Part shown: piece after piece, positions 5,808 to 8,664 of the stretch
Numbering within the stretch: position 1 is the first letter of the stretch
Layout of the letters: each line of letters opens with the position of its first letter
From: a bacterium
Lineage (GTDB): Bacteria > Bacteroidota > Ignavibacteria > Kapaibacteriales > Kapaibacteriaceae
Assembly: GCA_020050895.1 (NCBI GenBank)
Contig: JAGVJW010000243.1
Span: 1-8,664 of the forward strand
Direction: 5' to 3'
Length of the DNA stretch: 8,664 nucleotides
Program-made: the position numbers and the translations under genes
The notes under the pieces: generated by a model
What the model was told of the DNA's origin: nothing
The model's database searches: none
The model's input: only the letters and a program-made list of their open reading frames with translations

Positions 5808-7868
5808 ATGCGTCCCATTCTAATTACTCTACTTGTTGTTTGTTCGGTATCGCTGGCCTTTGCACAACCCCGATGGCAGTGGGTGAAAACGGGGATCGGT
5901 CCAGCCTTTGATGAGGGGCGTGCCATGGATATCGGACCCGATGGCGATCTTTTCACGATTGGAACCTTCTACGATTCAGTGAGTTTCGATGGCAGGGTTC
6001 TTCCGTCAATCGGTAGCTACGACATTTTTTCTGCGAGATATTCATCAGTCGGCACCCTCCGAGATTGGGATTCATATGGTTCGTTGTATAGCGACGATGC
6101 AAATTCTATCGCAGTTGATAAAAATGGCTATTATTATGTTTGCGGAATATTTAATACCGAAGCTTCGGTAGGTGGCAACATCATTACTGCAATAGATGAT
6201 GGATACACAGATGACATTTTCCTGGCCAAGTTTGATAAATATGGAGTCATGAGCTGGGTAAAGGTTTTTGGTTCTGTGAATTACGACGACGATGTTCCCT
6301 ATGTGGCGGTGGATTCGCTTGGTAATGTGTATTTGGCAGGGGGCTTTGGAACAACTGGTGTATTTGATTCAAAGACTGTAGAGAGCAAGGGAAAACTTGA
6401 TATCTACCTTTCAAAAATTTCCGCTGCGGGAGATGTTATCTGGGTTCAATCGTTTGGTTGGAATGATAACGATGTTGCCAAATCCGTTGCCGTGAGTCCC
6501 AATGGCGATCGGATTTACATCGCTGGTACCTTTATAGGCAACGTTGACTTCGGCGCCAAACAAATCGCAAGTTTTGAAAATAAGCAAGATGTCTTCGTTC
6601 AGTCATTTAACGCAAATGGAGTTGTTCAATGGGCAGAACGTATCGGCTCTAATGTTCCTGATCGCAACGTGAACATCACGAGCGACAAGACTGGAGAGCT
6701 GATTATTACAGGTTCATTTTTTAGTACGACGTCATTCTTTTCACAACAAATTCAGGCCAACGGTGAGTTTTTCAGCGACATGTACCTGGCACGCGTGGGT
6801 AAGGATGGAGCCATCAGTGCGTTGTTCTCTTCCGGCGGGCCATATAGCGATGCTGGGTTAGCCGTTACCACAGATGCCAACGGTGCATTCTATGTAACAG
6901 GTTATTTCGATTCAACATCGGTTTTCGGAGGAACTGTTGTCTACTCTGCCGGCGGACGAGATGTATTTGTTGCCAGGTTCTTCCCCAATGGTATGCTCGA
7001 GTGGATTCGAACTGCAGGTGGTGTTTTTGATGATGAGGGCAGAGGGATTGCAGTTAGCCCCAGTGGAATTCCCTACGTCAGCGGTTTCATCGATACAGAA
7101 GCATGGTTCGGAGGCATTAAGGTGGAAGGCGACTTTACAGATCCCTTTTTGGCAGCGCTTGAATGCGGACCCGATACGCGTATGACTCCAGACCTTGATT
7201 CTATTACGATATGTGAGGGCTCAGACACGTCAATCGTCATTCGTTCGGGCTATCCATCCTATGTATGGAATGTTGGTGGCAACGTAGCTCAAACAGGTAT
7301 TAAAAATAGATACAGACTCGATACACTGAGGGTAGGCACGTATCCGGTCTATGCAACAGTCACAGACTTCTACTCATGTTCTTTAATCTCAGATACAATT
7401 ATCGTTAATGTAACCGAAGGTCTTCCCAAACCGGTAATTACACAGCTCGGCAACGATCTTACCACCAATGTATCTGACGTTAATTATCAATGGTATCTCG
7501 AAGGCAATCTAATTCCTGGAGCAACACAGTCGTTTGTGACTATTCAGGGAGAGGGCTTGTATCGTGTCTTTATTTACGATGGCAAAGGCTGTTCGCGATG
7601 GTCCGACAACTTCCTCGTTGGGAGCACAAGTGTAAACGAAAACGAACAACAAGTGATGATCTATCCAAATCCGTTTAGTAGTACTCTTACAGTCGTCGGA
7701 TGGGAAGGGGCCTCCATCAGAATCACCGATTTGTTTGGCCGATTAGTTGCGCAAATTCAATCGTCAGCTCCTATTCAGCAGATTGCAGTTGAAGCATCGG
7801 CCGGCACATATTTTGTTTCTGTGCAGCGTGGACATCAGAGCATCGTGAGAATAGTTACTAGACAATAG
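5808..7868 (+). CDS. Secreted seven-repeat SBBP beta-propeller protein with T9SS type A sorting domain
   Basis: A 686-residue exported protein of unknown ligand. Residues 1-19 are a Sec signal peptide (core ILITLLVVCSVSLAFA, mature start Q20). Seven SBBP-type repeats begin near residues 34, 96, 159, 220, 283, 347 and 407, with a period of 60-64. Each has the pattern D-(D/E)-x-A-x-(S/G)-(I/V)-A-V-(D/S)-x-x-G-x-x-Y-(V/I)-x-G-x-(F), then a short strand and an F-x-A-(K/R)-like segment. Seven blades suit a closed propeller. Residues about 454-605 read as one or two Ig-like/PKD-like domains, with an ICEGSD opening (467-472) and YQWYLEGNLIPGAT (560-573) as in other secreted Bacteroidota proteins. 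The end (about 611-686) is a type A sorting domain: IYPNPFSSTLTV (618-629), ITDLFGRLV (639-647), GTYFVSVQ (666-673). Export to the cell surface through T9SS follows from that family. AAGGAAGGA (5791-5799) lies eight bases before ATG. Confidence 0.9.
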   Translation: MRPILITLLVVCSVSLAFAQPRWQWVKTGIGPAFDEGRAMDIGPDGDLFTIGTFYDSVSFDGRVLPSIGSYDIFSARYSSVGTLRDWDSYGSLYSDDANSIAVDKNGYYYVCGIFNTEASVGGNIITAIDDGYTDDIFLAKFDKYGVMSWVKVFGSVNYDDDVPYVAVDSLGNVYLAGGFGTTGVFDSKTVESKGKLDIYLSKISAAGDVIWVQSFGWNDNDVAKSVAVSPNGDRIYIAGTFIGNVDFGAKQIASFENKQDVFVQSFNANGVVQWAERIGSNVPDRNVNITSDKTGELIITGSFFSTTSFFSQQIQANGEFFSDMYLARVGKDGAISALFSSGGPYSDAGLAVTTDANGAFYVTGYFDSTSVFGGTVVYSAGGRDVFVARFFPNGMLEWIRTAGGVFDDEGRGIAVSPSGIPYVSGFIDTEAWFGGIKVEGDFTDPFLAALECGPDTRMTPDLDSITICEGSDTSIVIRSGYPSYVWNVGGNVAQTGIKNRYRLDTLRVGTYPVYATVTDFYSCSLISDTIIVNVTEGLPKPVITQLGNDLTTNVSDVNYQWYLEGNLIPGATQSFVTIQGEGLYRVFIYDGKGCSRWSDNFLVGSTSVNENEQQVMIYPNPFSSTLTVVGWEGASIRITDLFGRLVAQIQSSAPIQQIAVEASAGTYFVSVQRGHQSIVRIVTRQ

Positions 7869-7881
7869 ACTGTTGCAGTCT
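7867..7881. other. Short hairpin in the convergent 12-base gap
   Basis: AGACTG-TTG-CAGTCT forms a six-bp stem with a three-base loop, spanning the stop codon of the propeller gene and reaching the stop codon of the - strand gene. It lacks a T-run on either side, so a terminator role for the two converging genes is possible but weak. Confidence 0.25.
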
Positions 7882-8261
7882 TAGGAATTCTGCCGATACT
7901 CTGCATTGTATCCGGTGAGTTCCTTTCTCTGCCAAAACCGTTTCTTCATGAATTTGTCGAGGATATCTCTTGCTTCGTCAAGTGATACTTGTGTTGCATG
8001 TGAAAATTTCAATGCTTCAATAAATCCGAAATGGCTGAGCTGGTGTGCAATTTCTTCCTCGAACATCGTGTAGGCACGACGTCGCTTTTTCATTCCAACA
8101 TAACAGAGAACGATGCCTGCAGATGTAAACACGCTGGCCAGTCCAAGATTTCCTTTCCATGCGTCGGAATTGCCAACAAGCGCTCCCACCATGATTAGGG
8201 AGCTAAATACTGCGAACATCATCATCAAACCGGCCAACATCAGAAAAATGCGATAATTCAT
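7881..8261 (-). CDS. Small two-helix membrane protein with cytoplasmic C-terminal domain (unknown function)
   Basis: A 126-residue protein I do not recognise. Two membrane helices are clear at about residues 5-29 (IFLMLAGLMMMFAVFSSLIM...) and 37-57 (GNLGLASVFTSAGIVLCYVG), joined by a short polar loop and followed by a strong positive-inside signal, KKRRR (58-62). That places both ends in the cytoplasm. The remaining 64 residues are helical and charged; SLDEARDILDKFMKKRFW (93-110) resembles the recognition part of a small winged-helix-like domain, which is only a resemblance. ATG 8261-8259 was chosen because the hydrophobic start follows directly; the same frame stays open upstream to 8549 but that part is antisense to the carboxylase gene and lacks protein-like character. 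No convincing SD precedes it. It converges on the propeller gene with 12 bases between stops and diverges from the carboxylase gene. Confidence 0.7.
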   Translation of the reverse strand: MNYRIFLMLAGLMMMFAVFSSLIMVGALVGNSDAWKGNLGLASVFTSAGIVLCYVGMKKRRRAYTMFEEEIAHQLSHFGFIEALKFSHATQVSLDEARDILDKFMKKRFWQRKELTGYNAEYRQNS

Positions 8262-8300
8262 AGCGTACAAGTTACCGCGTATTTTGGAAGTGGTTTTACC

Positions 8301-8305
8301 GGAGG
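8301..8305 (+). promoter_or_regulatory. Shine-Dalgarno site for the carboxylase gene (supports TTG start)
   Basis: GGAGG sits five bases before TTG 8311. An in-frame GTG at 8305 overlaps this site and has no SD of its own at normal spacing, so TTG is preferred. Confidence 0.5.
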
Positions 8306-8310
8306 TGGAA

Positions 8311-8469
8311 TTGAAGAATCGAATTGACAAACTGAATTCATTAAAGCAAGAAGCGCAACTCGGCGGAGGGCAGGCAAGAATAGACGCACAGCATGCCAAG
8401 GGAAAGCTTACAGCCAGAGAACGACTCTCCGTTTTACTCGACGAAGGAACGTTCCGTGAATTCGATATG
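8311..8469 (+). CDS. Acyl-CoA (propionyl-CoA-like) carboxylase beta subunit, N-terminal fragment
   Basis: Fifty-three residues match the start of biotin-dependent carboxyltransferases such as propionyl-CoA carboxylase beta (about 510-520 residues): a leading helix, then LGGGQARIDAQHAKGKLTAR (17-36) and RERLSVLLDEGTFREFDM (36-53). The carboxyltransferase moves CO2 from biotin to an acyl-CoA; propionyl-CoA is the likeliest substrate, but acetyl- or methylcrotonyl-CoA cannot be excluded from so little. After about residue 53 the frame stays open to the window end, but the residues (LASAQFAGGVIGARTE and onward) no longer fit the family and coincide with a rise in G+C. The true gene therefore ends at a junction here, not at a stop codon. 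It is divergent from the small membrane protein gene, with only 49 bases in between. Confidence 0.8.
8455..8469. other. Chimeric junction joining two unrelated genes
   Basis: Bases 8455-8469 contain GAATTC (8458-8463) and fit both flanking genes: REFDM in the carboxylase on +, and HIEFT in the SWIM protein on -. To the left only the carboxylase reads well; to the right only the SWIM protein does. By hand count G+C is about 48% over 8281-8460 and about 62% over 8471-8664. The shared bases look like the overlap or microhomology at which two sequences were joined. Confidence 0.75.
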
Positions 8470-8664
8470 CTTGCAAGTGCCCAGTTCGCTGGTGGCGTAA
8501 TCGGGGCACGAACAGAAATTGCCGCCCGGCCCCAGGCCTCGGATCGCAACCCGATAGCTGGATTTGGAAACGGGATTGCGGACCCTGAACTCCGAGAAAA
8601 ACGGCTCCTCGGTCAGATTTTCAAGCCCGAAGGCCTGCTCGCGGCCGAACTGGCGGCGCAAGCC
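8455..8664 (-). CDS. SWIM zinc-finger segment of a SNF2-type helicase (fragment, cut at both ends)
   Basis: The - strand frame is open from the window edge at 8664 and reads about 70 residues that fit the N-terminal region of SNF2/DEAD-like helicases carrying a SWIM domain: LRRQFGREQAF, then EPFFSEFRVRNP, SYRVAIRGLGPG, and the zinc finger CSCPDYATSELGTCKHIEFT. The ligands are C51, C53, C64 and H66 counted from base 8664, giving C-x-C-x10-C-x-H. SWIM domains bind DNA or protein partners. After HIEFT the frame runs seven more codons (ERSFVE, stop at 8434-8436) that are simply the antisense of the carboxylase gene, so the helicase is truncated at the junction. Its 5' part lies beyond the window. 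Its G+C-rich codons (GGC, CGC, CTG, GCC) differ from every other gene here, which suggests a different source genome. Confidence 0.75.

Noticed and set aside
8262..8549. N-terminal extension of the - strand membrane protein up to 8549
   Set aside because: This stretch is antisense to the carboxylase gene and crosses the chimeric junction; its Ser/Pro/Cys-rich residues are typical of a shadow frame.
8470..8664. Continuation of the carboxylase frame to the window end (no stop codon)
   Set aside because: The residues stop matching the carboxyltransferase family at the junction, G+C jumps, and the opposite strand has a convincing SWIM zinc finger.
1..8664. Search for CRISPR arrays, tRNA/rRNA genes, insertion sequences, toxin-antitoxin pairs or defence genes
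   Set aside because: No spaced direct repeats, cloverleaf-like segments, transposase motifs or terminal inverted repeats were seen by eye. The SWIM/SNF2 fragment could come from a defence or mobile locus, but it is too short to say.

Overview
The window looks like a stretch of bacterial chromosome from the Bacteroidota/Chlorobiota/Ignavibacteria/Kapabacteria side of the tree. The evidence is a secreted beta-propeller protein with a C-terminal type IX secretion (T9SS, type A) sorting domain, a PorT/OmpX-like outer-membrane protein, and a single-RRM RNA-binding protein of the kind common in those phyla and in cyanobacteria. Placement below that level is inference. Genes are densely packed, mostly on the + strand, with usable Shine-Dalgarno sites. 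No gene-free stretch exceeds about 165 bases.

Region 1 (1-2071) is a tight three-gene operon: the 3' part of a universal stress protein (UspA family), class I fructose-1,6-bisphosphatase, and an Fe/Mn superoxide dismutase with an N-terminal twin-arginine-like export signal. The first two overlap by one base (TGATG) and the next gap is two bases. Region 2 (2072-2548) is a monocistronic RRM protein gene with a leader of about 100 bases that can fold in competing ways by hand inspection, closed by a strong intrinsic terminator. Region 3 (2658-4051) encodes an outer-membrane protein that reads as two beta-barrel-like halves joined by a charged, proline-containing linker, again followed by a strong terminator.

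Region 4 (4091-7868) has leucine/branched-chain amino-acid dehydrogenase and NusB 14 bases apart, then a 686-residue secreted protein with seven SBBP-type repeats of about 62 residues and a T9SS sorting domain. Region 5 (7881-8469) holds a small two-helix membrane protein on the - strand and, divergent from it, the first 53 codons of a biotin-dependent acyl-CoA carboxylase beta subunit (PccB-like). A link between branched-chain amino-acid breakdown and the carboxylase is possible, but it is inference.

At about 8455-8469 the carboxylase stops matching its family. The remaining ~195 bases are clearly richer in G+C (about 62% by hand count against about 48% just before) and encode, on the - strand, a SWIM zinc-finger segment of a SNF2-type helicase, itself cut at the same point. 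Two unrelated genes broken at one shared short sequence (containing GAATTC) point to a chimeric contig end or, less likely, a real recent rearrangement. I found no clear undescribed system; the best leads are this junction, the RRM leader and the exported SOD in a gluconeogenesis operon.
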